Below, piece by piece: positions 8,881 to 18,870 of a DNA stretch of 64,000 nucleotides. Position 1 is the first letter of the stretch, and every line of letters begins with the position of its first letter. This DNA is from Flavobacterium sp. N2270 (lineage in GTDB: Bacteria; Bacteroidota; Bacteroidia; Flavobacteriales; Flavobacteriaceae), in NCBI RefSeq assembly GCF_025947225.1, contig NZ_CP110005.1:1860001-1924000 (forward strand). Reading direction: 5' to 3'. The translations under genes were made by a program, and so were the position numbers. The notes below the pieces were generated by a model that was not told the origin of the DNA, ran no database searches, and saw nothing but the letters and a program-made list of their open reading frames with translations.

Positions 8881-11286
8881 TTAGTATAAACTTGGATATT
8901 TTGTAGGATTTGCTTCATTCATAATAGCATAAACCTTTTCAAAAATATCTTCTGTACTTGGTTTAGAGAAGTAATCTCCATCAGTACCATAAGCGGGTCT
9001 GTGTGCTTGAGAAGCTAACGTTTGCGGCTCACTATCTAAATGTTTGTATCCTTTTTGGTTTTCGATAATTTGTTGTAAAATATAAGCACTTGCTCCACCA
9101 GGAACATCTTCGTCAATAACTAATAATCGATTTGTTTTAGCAATACTTTTTACAATATCATGATTAATGTCAAAAGGTAATAACGATTGAATATCTATAA
9201 TTTCAGCACTAATTCCTACACTTTCTAATTCGTTCGCAGCTTGTTCTACTAAACGAAGAGTTGATCCGTAAGATACTAAAGTAATGTCAGTTCCTTGTTT
9301 AATAGTTTCAACCACACCAATTGGTGTTTTGAATTCGCCTAAATTAGTTGGCATTTTTTCTTTTAAACGATACCCATTTAAACACTCAACTACTAATGCG
9401 GGTTCGTCAGTTTCTAATAAAGCATTGTAAAAACCTGCGGCTTTAGTCATATTTCTAGGAACTAAAACATGAATTCCACGAATTGCATTAATGATCATTC
9501 CCATTGGTGAACCAGAATGCCAAACTCCTTCTAAACGATGTCCTCGAGTTCTTATAATTAATGGAGCTTTTTGTCTTCCGTTTGTTCTATATTGTAACGT
9601 AGCTAAATCATCACTCATGATTTGAATAGCGTACAACAAATAATCTAAGTATTGAATTTCAGCAATTGGTCGTAAACCTCTCATTGCCATTCCAATTCCT
9701 TGACCTAAAATTGTAGCTTCACGTATTCCAGCATCTGCTACACGATATTCTCCGTATTTTTCTTGCATTCCTTCCAAACCTTGGTTAACATCACCAATAG
9801 TTCCGGCATCTTCTCCAAAAATTAAAGTTTCAGGATGTTTCTCAAAAATAGCGTCAAAGTTATCACGTAAAACTAAACGAGCATCTACATCTTCTGCACT
9901 TGCGTCATAAGTTGGTTGAACTTCTTTTACTGAAGCTACATTTTTATCAGATTGAGAAAATAAATGTGAACTGAATTTTGGTTGGATCTTATTGGTATAA
10001 GTAGTAATCCAAGCTGCCAATTGAGTCTTTCCGCTTTCTTTTACAATTAAGCGCAATACTTTTCGAGCAGTTGTTAAGATTTCTTTACGAATGGGCTCTT
10101 TGATTGAAGCTAAATCGTTTGAGTATTTTTCGATAAATATTTTATTTGGACTTGAAGCAGCAATTGTGTTTAAAAGACTAACTAATTCTTGTTGTTCTGC
10201 TTTAAAAGGAGCTGTAAAAGAAATCCAAGCTGCTTTTTTACCTTCTAAAACTTCTTTTTTAGATGCGTTGTCAATTTCAATTATTTCTTCTTCAGTTGCA
10301 ATATTATTAGCAATCATCCAAAGTCGCATTTGTGCTAAACAGTCATATTCTGCTTCCCATGCTAAACGGTCAGTATCTTTATATCTTTCATGACTTCCAG
10401 AAGTAGAATGCCCTTGTGGTTGTGTTAACTCATTGACATGAATTAAAACTGGTACATGTTCTGTACGTGCTATTTTAGAAGCTTTTTGGTATGTTTCTAC
10501 TAATGCTGGATAATCCCAACCTTTAACACGTAAAATTTCATATCCATTTGTACCTTCTTCACGTTGAAAACCTTTTAAAATTTCAGAAATGTTTTCTTTT
10601 GTAGTTTGATGACGCGCATGAACCGAAATACCATATTCATCATCCCAAACACTCATTACCATTGGTACTTGTAAAACTCCAGCAGCATTAATGGTTTCAA
10701 AAAATAACCCTTCAGAAGTTGAAGCATTACCAATTGTTCCCCAAGCTACTTCATTTCCTTCATTTGAAAATTGAGTGTGCTTTTCTAACCCTTTTACGTT
10801 TCTAAATATTTTTGAAGCTTGTGCTAAGCCTAATAAACGTGGCATTTGACCAGCAGTAGGTGAAATGTCGGCACTTGAATTTTTTTGAGCCGTTAAATTG
10901 TTCCAATTTCCTTTTTCATCTAAACTATGAGTTGCAAAATGTCCTCCCATTTGTCTACCAGCACTCATTGGATCAAAATTAATATCAGTATGACCATACA
11001 ATCCTGCGAAAAATTGCTCAATATTCATGGCTCCAATTGCCATCATAAAAGTTTGATCGCGGTAATAACCAGAACGGAAATCGCCATTTTGAAAAGCTTT
11101 AGCTAAAGCAAGTTGTGGAACTTCTTTTCCATCACCAAAGATTCCAAATTTTGCTTTACCAGTTAAAACTTCTCTACGTCCTAAAAGACTACATTCTCTA
11201 CTAATTGTAGCAATTTTGTAATCGTTTAATACTTCTTTTTTAAAATCTTCAAAAGATAAAACTTCTTTAGTCGCAGTTTTGCTCAT
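8881..11286 (-). CDS. Fused alpha/beta E1 of a 2-oxoacid dehydrogenase (2-oxoisovalerate type)
   Basis: The 801-residue protein joins the E1 alpha and E1 beta subunits of a thiamine diphosphate-dependent dehydrogenase in one chain. The alpha part covers about residues 15-400 (YYRDQTFMMAIGAM, GRQMGGHFATHS, and GNASTSEGLFFETINAAG near the cofactor site). The beta part covers about 465-800 (FGEDAGTIGDVNQG, EIQYLDYLLYA, then the IDIQSLLPFD transketolase C-domain). Such fusions are common in Bacteroidota and are usually annotated as branched-chain 2-oxoacid or pyruvate dehydrogenase E1. It would work with a lipoyl E2 and an E3, neither of which lies here. The MCC-like carboxylase at 35-37 kb would fit leucine breakdown downstream. 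It is a single gene with a good promoter. Confidence 0.88.
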   Translation of the reverse strand: MSKTATKEVLSFEDFKKEVLNDYKIATISRECSLLGRREVLTGKAKFGIFGDGKEVPQLALAKAFQNGDFRSGYYRDQTFMMAIGAMNIEQFFAGLYGHTDINFDPMSAGRQMGGHFATHSLDEKGNWNNLTAQKNSSADISPTAGQMPRLLGLAQASKIFRNVKGLEKHTQFSNEGNEVAWGTIGNASTSEGLFFETINAAGVLQVPMVMSVWDDEYGISVHARHQTTKENISEILKGFQREEGTNGYEILRVKGWDYPALVETYQKASKIARTEHVPVLIHVNELTQPQGHSTSGSHERYKDTDRLAWEAEYDCLAQMRLWMIANNIATEEEIIEIDNASKKEVLEGKKAAWISFTAPFKAEQQELVSLLNTIAASSPNKIFIEKYSNDLASIKEPIRKEILTTARKVLRLIVKESGKTQLAAWITTYTNKIQPKFSSHLFSQSDKNVASVKEVQPTYDASAEDVDARLVLRDNFDAIFEKHPETLIFGEDAGTIGDVNQGLEGMQEKYGEYRVADAGIREATILGQGIGMAMRGLRPIAEIQYLDYLLYAIQIMSDDLATLQYRTNGRQKAPLIIRTRGHRLEGVWHSGSPMGMIINAIRGIHVLVPRNMTKAAGFYNALLETDEPALVVECLNGYRLKEKMPTNLGEFKTPIGVVETIKQGTDITLVSYGSTLRLVEQAANELESVGISAEIIDIQSLLPFDINHDIVKSIAKTNRLLVIDEDVPGGASAYILQQIIENQKGYKHLDSEPQTLASQAHRPAYGTDGDYFSKPSTEDIFEKVYAIMNEANPTKYPSLY

Positions 11287-11309
11287 AGTATGAAATATTT
11301 GATATTTTA

Positions 11310-11340
11310 CAAATGTAATTAATTAGTAGATATAAAGCAA
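11310..11340 (-). promoter_or_regulatory. Putative promoter of the E1 gene
   Basis: On the minus strand TTG (11340-11338) and TACATTTG (11317-11310) are 20 bases apart, matching the Bacteroidota consensus, and lie 24 bases before the ATG. Confidence 0.6.
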
Positions 11341-11465
11341 TATCAAACAATTGGGTTAATTAATAATTATCATTTGTTCATTAAATACATTAAGAATATG
11401 ATAATTAAATCATTGTAATTGTTTGTTTTGTTGATAAAAATATAATTATTTAAGGAATTACTTGT

Positions 11466-14288
11466 TTAAAACCAACGTCTTGTGAATAGAGAAATTAATG
11501 TTTTTGGGGTTAATGTAACTATAAAACGAATTTTTTCACCATAATTATTAGTATTTAATTCATATCCATTTGATGAATACACCGGTAAGAATAATTCGAA
11601 ATAATCAGGTACTAAATTTAAGTGAATTCCGGAGTCGTATACGAATTTTGTTGGTGCGAATTTGTTTTTTAATAAGCCCATGTCTCCATAAACCTGAATC
11701 CAATTCCAAACATTAAATGATGCATTAAAAGTGGTCATCCATTGATTAGCATAGCGGGTATCTAATTTAGATTTAAATCCACCTTCAGCGTAAACATATT
11801 CTTGACTAAAAATACCAGTTGATTCACTTCTACCTAAATAGCTGTGTTCAAACATGTAATCAGTAGGGCGATCTAAACCAAAACTAAAAAATTCTGAAGT
11901 TGTACTTCTGTAAAGAAAAGTTCCTACATATAATCTTAAACTTAATCTTCTGTTATTATCAAATAATTTTCGATAATGAATTTCGGTTGAAATTTTACCA
12001 AAAGAGTTAGCGACCTGTAAATCAGTTGTTAAGCTATAATGTTTTGTGGCTTCTGATTGAAAATTTCCATATTTAAAATTAAATAGATTATAATTTTCAG
12101 TGTTTTTATCAAGTAAAAAATCAGTTTTTTCTCTGTTTATATATAATTGCTTTAATTGAACAAATTCAGTTTTATTTGTCCTAAAATCTTTATCTCTGAA
12201 GAGTAATTGAACTGTTGGATTTAAATTAGTATAGGCTGCATTTTCTGCATAATGAAACTGACTACCAGAAACGATATATCTTATTCTGTATAACCTTCCT
12301 TCATCTCTAACATTTTGTTCAACTATACCATTAAATTTTCCTACCAATGTTCCTGTTTTTGGAGAATAAAAAGGTGTAACACTAAATGTAAATGGTTTGT
12401 TTAACATTGATTTATTGTTTAATCGCATTCCAAAAGCTAAACCATCATAAATATTAAATTCAAATTCAGGAACATAAAAAACCTGATTATAATATGGTTC
12501 TTCTAAATCCTTGTAAAAATTAAATTTTATAGGTCTATTGTTAAAAAAGAAGCCTTTTAGTGATTTCCAATTATTTCTTAAATTATATTCTGGAACTTCA
12601 TTTAAATAATTTAAAGCAATTTTGTCAGCACCATTTCTTTCAAAAACAAATGTTGAGTCGGTTTTTATATTATCTAACCAAAATTTACCTACGATACTGT
12701 CATTTTTTAATTGATATAATGAAATAGGAACATTAGTTTTGGTTTTATTTACAATATTAACCGTTAGTTTTTCATTTGTTTTTGAAACTTTTCCAAATTT
12801 ATAATCTATAAGTTTCCTAGAGTTTATAAGTGTTTCGAAAAACCAATCAATTTTTTTTGTGGAATTTTGGTTTAAGATATATTCAAAATCATATTTACTA
12901 GTTTGAATATGGTTGTTTAACGCTACAAATTCTTTAATTGACTGTAGGACAATTTCATTTTCTAAATAACTATCTAAATATTTAAAAGACAGACCAGCTT
13001 TATATTTGTTTGCAATTCTTTCATTAAACTTAATAAGGCGATCTTTTCTTTCTGCTAATGGTTGGTCTAAATTTTTTCTTGCCATTAGCATGTATAAATA
13101 GTTGTACTGCTGGTTAAAATCTAAATTAATTAAATTATAAGATTTTAAAATTTTAAATCTAGACAAGCTTCCCATCATTTTTAAATCGGCATTATATTCA
13201 TCAATATATTGCATCATTAGAAAGGTTTGAATTCCATCATAAATCCAGTTTTCTTTTCTGTGATTTAAGTTTAAGTTTTCATTTAAATAAGCATTAATAT
13301 ATGTTTTTAAAAACATTAATTCAAATAAGTTTTCATCTGAAAAAGGGCTTAAAAATGCAGGCAATTGGCTTAAACCATAAAATGGTTCTTTATTGTAATC
13401 TTCTTGAGAAACTAAAATTTTTGAAGAATTTGAGGGACCAATTTTTTCATGAACAAATCGGGTTATTCTATCAATTATTAGGGTTTTTTGAATATCATTA
13501 AGTCTTGTTTTGTTAATGCTCGAACTTACTTCAATATATTCATTTTTATAGATTGTTGATTCTGACTCAGGGCTTATTATAAGGATTAAATCTTTTTTGT
13601 TTTCACCTACTAAATTATAAGTTGCATATTTATCAGATTTTGTTTCTTCAATAGTGTTTAAATTTGATGCAAATGAATATTTTAACGGAATATCTAAACT
13701 AACACTAATGTTTGACGAGGCGTTGAAAATATCTTCTAAATTAACGTTACTTTGTTTAACAAACTTTCCGTTTTGATATATAGCAGGGTTTAAAAAACAA
13801 TTCTTAAAATAAAGTTTACCTTCATTATTAAATCCATATCTTGAAAATTTTTCATTAGGTAATTTTATACTGTATAATAAATTTAATTTTTGGCTAGAAT
13901 TAGGAAGGATAGGAGTTTCAAGCTCAATTTCAATAATATCTATTTGCTTTTCGTTTCTTTTCCAATAAAGAGTATTAAAATTATTATCAATTATATTTTT
14001 TATATCTGTAAACCCTCTGTCTTCATCACTTGCTAAGTGAAAAGATCTTATGAACTCATCAGAAAACCTATTTCCTAACAATGAATTTTTAGAAGAAAAT
14101 GAATGATTCCAATCATTTAAAACAATTGTATAAATCGTGTCTTTTGATGAATTAAAATAAATTAAATTTTGCTGAACATCAACTTTATGTTCTTCTACAT
14201 TAATTCTCATTTTAAAATCAGAACTATGTTGAGCCAAACAAATTATTGGTACAAGAATGAGTAGATATATATAATAATTTGGTTTCAA
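11466..14288 (-). CDS. Outer-membrane protein with decayed M1-peptidase region and C-terminal barrel
   Basis: The 940-residue protein starts with a signal peptide (YLLILVPIICLAQ). Residues about 25-250 are beta-rich and resemble the N-terminal domain of M1 aminopeptidases. Residues 300-365 align with the M1 catalytic region, but the zinc motif HExxH is replaced by KTYIN (328-332), and the third ligand, found 18 residues later in WxxEG, is D351 in WIYDG. Residues from about 600 to the end alternate polar and aromatic residues in beta-strand fashion and end in TRRWF, with an aromatic final residue as in outer-membrane barrels. I infer a non-catalytic peptidase-like domain attached to a barrel. 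Function is unknown. A spacer of 179 bases separates it from the E1 gene. Confidence 0.65.
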   Translation of the reverse strand: MKPNYYIYLLILVPIICLAQHSSDFKMRINVEEHKVDVQQNLIYFNSSKDTIYTIVLNDWNHSFSSKNSLLGNRFSDEFIRSFHLASDEDRGFTDIKNIIDNNFNTLYWKRNEKQIDIIEIELETPILPNSSQKLNLLYSIKLPNEKFSRYGFNNEGKLYFKNCFLNPAIYQNGKFVKQSNVNLEDIFNASSNISVSLDIPLKYSFASNLNTIEETKSDKYATYNLVGENKKDLILIISPESESTIYKNEYIEVSSSINKTRLNDIQKTLIIDRITRFVHEKIGPSNSSKILVSQEDYNKEPFYGLSQLPAFLSPFSDENLFELMFLKTYINAYLNENLNLNHRKENWIYDGIQTFLMMQYIDEYNADLKMMGSLSRFKILKSYNLINLDFNQQYNYLYMLMARKNLDQPLAERKDRLIKFNERIANKYKAGLSFKYLDSYLENEIVLQSIKEFVALNNHIQTSKYDFEYILNQNSTKKIDWFFETLINSRKLIDYKFGKVSKTNEKLTVNIVNKTKTNVPISLYQLKNDSIVGKFWLDNIKTDSTFVFERNGADKIALNYLNEVPEYNLRNNWKSLKGFFFNNRPIKFNFYKDLEEPYYNQVFYVPEFEFNIYDGLAFGMRLNNKSMLNKPFTFSVTPFYSPKTGTLVGKFNGIVEQNVRDEGRLYRIRYIVSGSQFHYAENAAYTNLNPTVQLLFRDKDFRTNKTEFVQLKQLYINREKTDFLLDKNTENYNLFNFKYGNFQSEATKHYSLTTDLQVANSFGKISTEIHYRKLFDNNRRLSLRLYVGTFLYRSTTSEFFSFGLDRPTDYMFEHSYLGRSESTGIFSQEYVYAEGGFKSKLDTRYANQWMTTFNASFNVWNWIQVYGDMGLLKNKFAPTKFVYDSGIHLNLVPDYFELFLPVYSSNGYELNTNNYGEKIRFIVTLTPKTLISLFTRRWF

Positions 14289-14433
14289 ATGGGGTTTTTA
14301 CTTAAGAGTACAATTTTATGAAAAAGTTGCGTCAATCCATTCATAATTGTAAGTTAAATTTTAAAAATAAATAAAGATTTCCCCCTTTTTTGTTAATTAC
14401 TCTTAAATAATGAGGTTTTCCGTATGAATTATG

Positions 14434-14441
14434 TATTTTTG
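14434..14441 (+). promoter_or_regulatory. Putative -7 element for the secreted endonuclease
   Basis: TATTTTTG fits TAnnTTTG and lies 17 bases before the ATG at 14459. The -33 region is poor. Confidence 0.4.
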
Positions 14442-14458
14442 AATAAAAAAAGAAAATT

Positions 14459-16456
14459 ATGCTCCAAAAATTACTTTCAGTATTAACATTACTTTTATTT
14501 AATTTTTCTTTTTCACAAGTTTATATAAATGAAATTGATGCAGATAATTCAGGTTTTGATACAACAGAATTTGTCGAATTAAAGTCTACCTCGGCTAATT
14601 TACCCTTAGACGGTTATGTTTTAGTTTTTTATAATGAAACAAATAATTTAAGTTATTTTGCTATTGATTTAGATGGGTTTACTACAGATATCAATGGAAT
14701 TATTCATTTTGGAAACTCAGCAGTTTCTCCCCCTCCTTCATCAGCAGCTATATTTACTAATAGTACAATTCAAAATGGACCTGATGTTGTAGCAATTTAT
14801 TTAGGAAATGACACTGATTTCCCTGTAAACACTCCAGCAACAACCTCAAATTTAATTGATGCTATTGCTTATTCAACAAGTTCAACACAACCTACAACTT
14901 TAATGGCTGCTTTAGGAATTCCAGCAACTAAATTCACTAATGAAACAACAACACATCCTCGTTCTTCTCAGCGTAAAAATGATGGCACATGGGAATCTAA
15001 AACTCCAACTCCAGGCGCAAACAATGATGGTTCAGGTGTGGTTTTAAATTATATTTCGGTATCTGTTCCACAAGTATCCTATAATGAAGGGGAGAGTTTT
15101 TATGTAACATTTAATACTAGCTCTGTTGTAACTGGATCAAACCTTGTAATTAACTTTTCTATTGTTAATGGTAATTTTATGGTTAATGATTACACATCAG
15201 CTACTGATTTAACAGCTGTAATCCCAGTTGGTTTTGATTCTGCATCTGCCTTAATAGTACTTAATGATGACAGTACTGATGAGGGAGATGAAGAAATGTT
15301 AATTGATTTACAATCGGTTCCATCTGAATATGTCATAAATAATGACAATATAATTGTTAGGATTTATGATAATGATTTTCAATTCCAAAACTTTGGAAAA
15401 CCTACAACTCCTACTTATGGAATAGTTTCAAGTACTGCTCCCGTTGGATATTATGATTCATTAAATGGATTATCTGGTTCCACATTAAAGCAAGCCGTTC
15501 AAGATATTATTGCTGAGTTTGGAGTAGTTAGATTACATAGTTATGCGGATATATGGGAAATATTAAACACAGCCGATAGAAATCCTGAGAATAATAATCA
15601 AGTTTGGGCTTTATACAGAGAAGAGCCAATGGCTAAGTTAGACCAACAAAACTCAAGTAGTATTATAGGAAAATGGAATCGTGAACATATTTTTGCTCAA
15701 TCTCGTGGTGGTTTTGAAACCGCTATGGGAGATACTGCTGATGGAATAAGTGTTTATACAAATACTAGTGCAGTAACAACTGTTGACGGAGTTTCAGACG
15801 CACACCATATACGTGTTGCAAATGGTCAAGAAAACTCATCTCGAAATAATAAAAACTATTCTAATGTTGCAAGTGCAACGGATTATAATGGACCAACAGG
15901 AACTTTAGGTTCTTGGAAAGGAGATGTTGCAAGAGCTTTGTTTTATATGGCGGTTAGATTTAATGGTCTAAATGTAGTTAATGGAAGTCCGAGTGAATAC
16001 CTATCAGATGGTTTTACGCCTTCTGGAAATATTGGAGATTTAGCAACTTTATTATCATGGCATCAACAAGATCCTCCAGATGATTTTGAAATGAATAGAA
16101 ACAATTATATTTATACTTGGCAAAATAACCGAAACCCTTTTATTGATAATCCATGTCTTGTGGATATCATTTTTGGATCAAATTTTGGACAAACTTTCCC
16201 TTGTAATACATTATCAAATCAAGATGTTTTTACTGCATCTGTATTGGTTTATCCAAACCCAACATCTGATTATGTAATTTTATCAGGTATAAACGGTACT
16301 GCTAAAGCAGAAATTTACACAATTACTGGTCAAAAAGTAAAAGAAGTTAACTTTGAAAATGAAGTTAGAATTCCTTTAGAGCTTCAATCAGGAATGTATT
16401 TGATAGAAATCTCAAATGACACTAACAGAACAACTAAGAAAATTATAGTGAGATAA
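14459..16456 (+). CDS. Secreted endonuclease I with lamin-tail domain and T9SS sorting tail
   Basis: The protein has 665 residues in four parts. Residues 1-19 are a signal peptide. Residues about 20-190 form a lamin-tail domain (VYINEIDADNSG...FVELKS). Residues about 195-305 look like a Calx-beta-type domain (ITDEGDEEML-like acidic loop at 270-282). Residues about 315-565 form an endonuclease I domain with WNREHIFAQS (406-415) carrying the catalytic His and NGQENSSRNNKNYSN downstream. Residues about 595-665 are a type A sorting domain (VYPNPTSDYV, TGQKV, LQSGMYLIEI). It is therefore exported by the Sec system and then by type IX secretion, to degrade extracellular DNA or RNA for nutrients or biofilm turnover. 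It is a single gene with a strong terminator. Confidence 0.92.
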   Translation: MLQKLLSVLTLLLFNFSFSQVYINEIDADNSGFDTTEFVELKSTSANLPLDGYVLVFYNETNNLSYFAIDLDGFTTDINGIIHFGNSAVSPPPSSAAIFTNSTIQNGPDVVAIYLGNDTDFPVNTPATTSNLIDAIAYSTSSTQPTTLMAALGIPATKFTNETTTHPRSSQRKNDGTWESKTPTPGANNDGSGVVLNYISVSVPQVSYNEGESFYVTFNTSSVVTGSNLVINFSIVNGNFMVNDYTSATDLTAVIPVGFDSASALIVLNDDSTDEGDEEMLIDLQSVPSEYVINNDNIIVRIYDNDFQFQNFGKPTTPTYGIVSSTAPVGYYDSLNGLSGSTLKQAVQDIIAEFGVVRLHSYADIWEILNTADRNPENNNQVWALYREEPMAKLDQQNSSSIIGKWNREHIFAQSRGGFETAMGDTADGISVYTNTSAVTTVDGVSDAHHIRVANGQENSSRNNKNYSNVASATDYNGPTGTLGSWKGDVARALFYMAVRFNGLNVVNGSPSEYLSDGFTPSGNIGDLATLLSWHQQDPPDDFEMNRNNYIYTWQNNRNPFIDNPCLVDIIFGSNFGQTFPCNTLSNQDVFTASVLVYPNPTSDYVILSGINGTAKAEIYTITGQKVKEVNFENEVRIPLELQSGMYLIEISNDTNRTTKKIIVR

Positions 16457-16475
16457 TTAAAATAGGATATTAAAC

Positions 16476-16510
16476 AAAAAAGCCGAGAATTAAGTTTCTC
16501 GGCTTTTTTG
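16476..16510. terminator. Bidirectional terminator between nuclease and M42 peptidase genes
   Basis: AAAAAGCCGAGAA and TTCTCGGCTTTTTT pair around a short loop between two convergent genes. Confidence 0.9.
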
Positions 16511-16513
16511 TTT

Positions 16514-17602
16514 TTATTTAAAATATGAAAAGGTTTCGTTGTTTTCAATTTTTAACAAACTTTCATAAATCAATTTAATTACATTTTCAACATCATCTCT
16601 GTGAACCATTTCCACAGTAGTGTGCATATAACGAAGTGGTAAAGAAATTAATGCAGAAGCAACACCGCCATTACTATAAGCAAAAGCATCAGTATCTGTA
16701 CCAGTAGCTCTTGAAGATGCGTTACGTTGAAACGGAATTTTGTTTTCTTCTGCTGTGTCTACAATCATTTCACGTAATTTATTTTGAGTGGCCGGAGCAT
16801 ATGCAATAACAGGACCGTTCCCCATTTTTAAATCGCCTTCAATTTTTTTATCAATCATTGGAGTAGTGGTATCATGGCAAACATCTGTAACAATAGCAAC
16901 ATTTGGTTTAATAGTTTGAGTAATCATTTCTGCGCCTCTTAAACCAATTTCTTCTTGTACTGAGTTTACAATGTATAAACCAAATGGTAATTTCTTTTTG
17001 TTTTCTTTTAATAAACGAGCAACTTCAGCAATCATAAATCCACCCATTCTATTGTCAATCGCTCTACAAATGAATTTATTTTCGTTTAAAATTTCAAAAG
17101 TATCAGGATAAGTTATAACACAACCTACATGAACTCCCATTTTTTCAACTTCCTCTTTAGTGTTACATCCACAGTCAATAAAGATGTTGTCTATTCTAGC
17201 TGGTTCTTCTTTAGATTTATTTCTGGTATGAATGGCAGGCCAACCAAAAACTCCTTTTACAATTCCTTTTTTAGTATGAATATGAACTCTTTTAGAAGGA
17301 GCAATCATATGGTCACTTCCTCCATTTCTAATAACATAAATAAAACCATCATCAGAAATGTAATTTACATACCATGCAATTTCATCAGCATGGCCTTCAA
17401 TAACAACTTTAAAAGGAGCGTCAGGATTTATCACTCCTACAGCAGTCCCATATGTATCTGTAATAAATGTATCAACATATGGTTTTAAATAATCCATCCA
17501 TAATTTTTGCCCTTCTGCTTCATATCCAGTCGGAGATGCATTGTTTAAATATTTTTCTAAAAAAGTTAAAGAATCTTTTTTCAGTATAGTTTTTGAACTC
17601 AT
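16514..17602 (-). CDS. M42-family metal aminopeptidase
   Basis: The 362-residue protein belongs to the M42 peptidases (glutamyl aminopeptidase / FrvX group), cytosolic enzymes with two metal ions that trim peptides and form large shell-like oligomers. Visible signatures are EGHADEIAWYV (first metal His and the Asp beside it), CRAIDNRMGG (bridging Asp), NSVQEEIGLRGAE (catalytic Glu and metal Glu), TDVCHDTTTP and the C-terminal YMHTTVEMVHRDDV (metal His). No signal peptide is seen, so it acts in the cytoplasm. The 95-base gap to the divergent DUF4294 gene holds both promoters. Substrate preference cannot be told. Confidence 0.92.
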   Translation of the reverse strand: MSSKTILKKDSLTFLEKYLNNASPTGYEAEGQKLWMDYLKPYVDTFITDTYGTAVGVINPDAPFKVVIEGHADEIAWYVNYISDDGFIYVIRNGGSDHMIAPSKRVHIHTKKGIVKGVFGWPAIHTRNKSKEEPARIDNIFIDCGCNTKEEVEKMGVHVGCVITYPDTFEILNENKFICRAIDNRMGGFMIAEVARLLKENKKKLPFGLYIVNSVQEEIGLRGAEMITQTIKPNVAIVTDVCHDTTTPMIDKKIEGDLKMGNGPVIAYAPATQNKLREMIVDTAEENKIPFQRNASSRATGTDTDAFAYSNGGVASALISLPLRYMHTTVEMVHRDDVENVIKLIYESLLKIENNETFSYFK

Positions 17603-17660
17603 AATATTTTAAATTTTTGCTAAATTATGAAAATGCATTTATACTTATATAATAATTAAG

Positions 17661-17668
17661 TATTTTTG
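17661..17668 (+). promoter_or_regulatory. Putative -7 element for the DUF4294 gene
   Basis: TATTTTTG fits TAnnTTTG and lies 29 bases before the ATG at 17698. No clear -33 is seen. Confidence 0.4.
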
Positions 17669-17697
17669 AGTTATAATTAATCTAACTAAAGATTTAA

Positions 17698-18375
17698 ATG
17701 AGAAATTATACCTTATATTTAATACTACTTTTTTCATTATCTATAAAAGGACAAGTTCAAGACACTTTAAAAGTAACAGCCCAAGATTCAGCTGTTTTAT
17801 ATTCAATAGAACTTAAAGAAATCGTCGTTACAAAAAATGGAGTTAAAGTTTTAAGTGATGAGCAAAAAAAAGTATTAATTTTAAAAAGGAGAGTATATAA
17901 GGTCTATCCATATGCGAAATTAACAGCAGAAAAGTTAATGCAGATTAATGAAACTATGGCTAAGCTTAAAACCAATAAAGAAAAAAAGAAATACTTTAAG
18001 CTAGTTGAAAATTATTTACAAGAAGAATTTGAACCAAAACTTAAAAAGTTGTCCCGAAAAGACGGACAAATTTTAGTTAAATTAATCAATAGGCAAACTG
18101 GTTCAACTACTTTTGATTTAATTAAAGATTACAAAAGTGGCTGGAAAGCATTTTGGTCAAGTAATACGGCAAAACTTTTCAATATTAATTTGAAAACAAA
18201 GTATGAACCATTCGAAGTTTCAGAAGATTTTTACATAGAATCTATATTAGTAACAGCTTTTAAAGAAAGACATCTTGCGCCACAACCTTCAGCAAAAGAA
18301 ATCGATTTAAAGAAATTAGCTGCAACATGGAGAGCAAAAAATGAAAAAGCAAAACTTAAAAAAGAAGAATTATAG
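17698..18375 (+). CDS. DUF4294 secreted protein
   Basis: The product has 225 residues with a signal peptide (YLILLFSLSIKGQ). The core of residues about 50-200 is the DUF4294 domain (RRVYKVYPYAKLTAEKL, LSRKDGQILVKLINRQTG, YKSGWKAFWSSNTAKLF), a conserved Bacteroidota family of unknown function. The C-terminus is Lys- and Glu-rich. It sits back-to-back with the M42 peptidase gene, an arrangement I recall from other flavobacteria, but a functional link is not shown. No catalytic motif is visible. Confidence 0.85.
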   Translation: MRNYTLYLILLFSLSIKGQVQDTLKVTAQDSAVLYSIELKEIVVTKNGVKVLSDEQKKVLILKRRVYKVYPYAKLTAEKLMQINETMAKLKTNKEKKKYFKLVENYLQEEFEPKLKKLSRKDGQILVKLINRQTGSTTFDLIKDYKSGWKAFWSSNTAKLFNINLKTKYEPFEVSEDFYIESILVTAFKERHLAPQPSAKEIDLKKLAATWRAKNEKAKLKKEEL

Positions 18376-18747
18376 AATTCTGATTTAAATAATTTAGTAG
18401 CTTATTCCCGCTTTCCGCTGTATCTTTTATTATTTTCAGGGAAAATTAATAAAAGGATGCCGCTACACTCGGGGCTATGGCGGGTTTGTTTGAGTTGTAA
18501 ATTGTTTATTTGTATACTATATATAAAGTATTAAAGTTGTTTTTTAAAACAATTTCATTTAATTTTTGTGTTTGAAACATGAATTTTCTTCTTGAATCTG
18601 TTTCTTGAACTTGTATTTAAAACTAGAGATTAGCATTTAAAACTTGTATTTGTTCTTGCACTTAAAATTTAAAATTGATTTTTTTGATTTGTAAGTATCT
18701 TGTAATCAAAGGATAGAAAAATACTTTAAAAAATAGATTAAAAAAGG
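18376..18747. other. Intergenic leader region upstream of rRNA promoters
   Basis: This 370-base stretch holds the dispersed repeat at 18401-18484. The rest is a very AT-rich segment in which the word AACTTGTATTT and close variants recur (18580-18660). I see no gene, and no promoter as good as those just downstream. Confidence 0.6.
18401..18484 (-). repeat. Dispersed structured intergenic repeat, copy A
   Basis: Read on the minus strand it contains AGCGGCATCCTTTTAT (18464-18449) and AATAAAAGATACAGCG, the same two blocks as the copy at 26056-26150. The blocks are partly complementary to each other (CTTTTAT / ATAAAAG), so the element can fold into a stem with a variable loop. It begins 25 bases after the DUF4294 stop. 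I recall similar sequences from intergenic regions of other flavobacteria. Confidence 0.75.
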
Positions 18748-18778
18748 TTTGCGGGAATGAGAAAAGGTGCTACTTTTG
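18748..18778 (+). promoter_or_regulatory. rRNA promoter P1
   Basis: TTTG (18748-18751), 19 bases, TACTTTTG (18771-18778), followed by CACCCGC. This is a full match to the Bacteroidota consensus. Confidence 0.85.
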
Positions 18779-18870
18779 CACCCGCATTCAAAGGCAAGTT
18801 CATTACATTTATTGATAAGTTAACTTAGGGTTAACGGCTGGTAAAAAAGAAAATTTTTTTTCAAAAAAAG

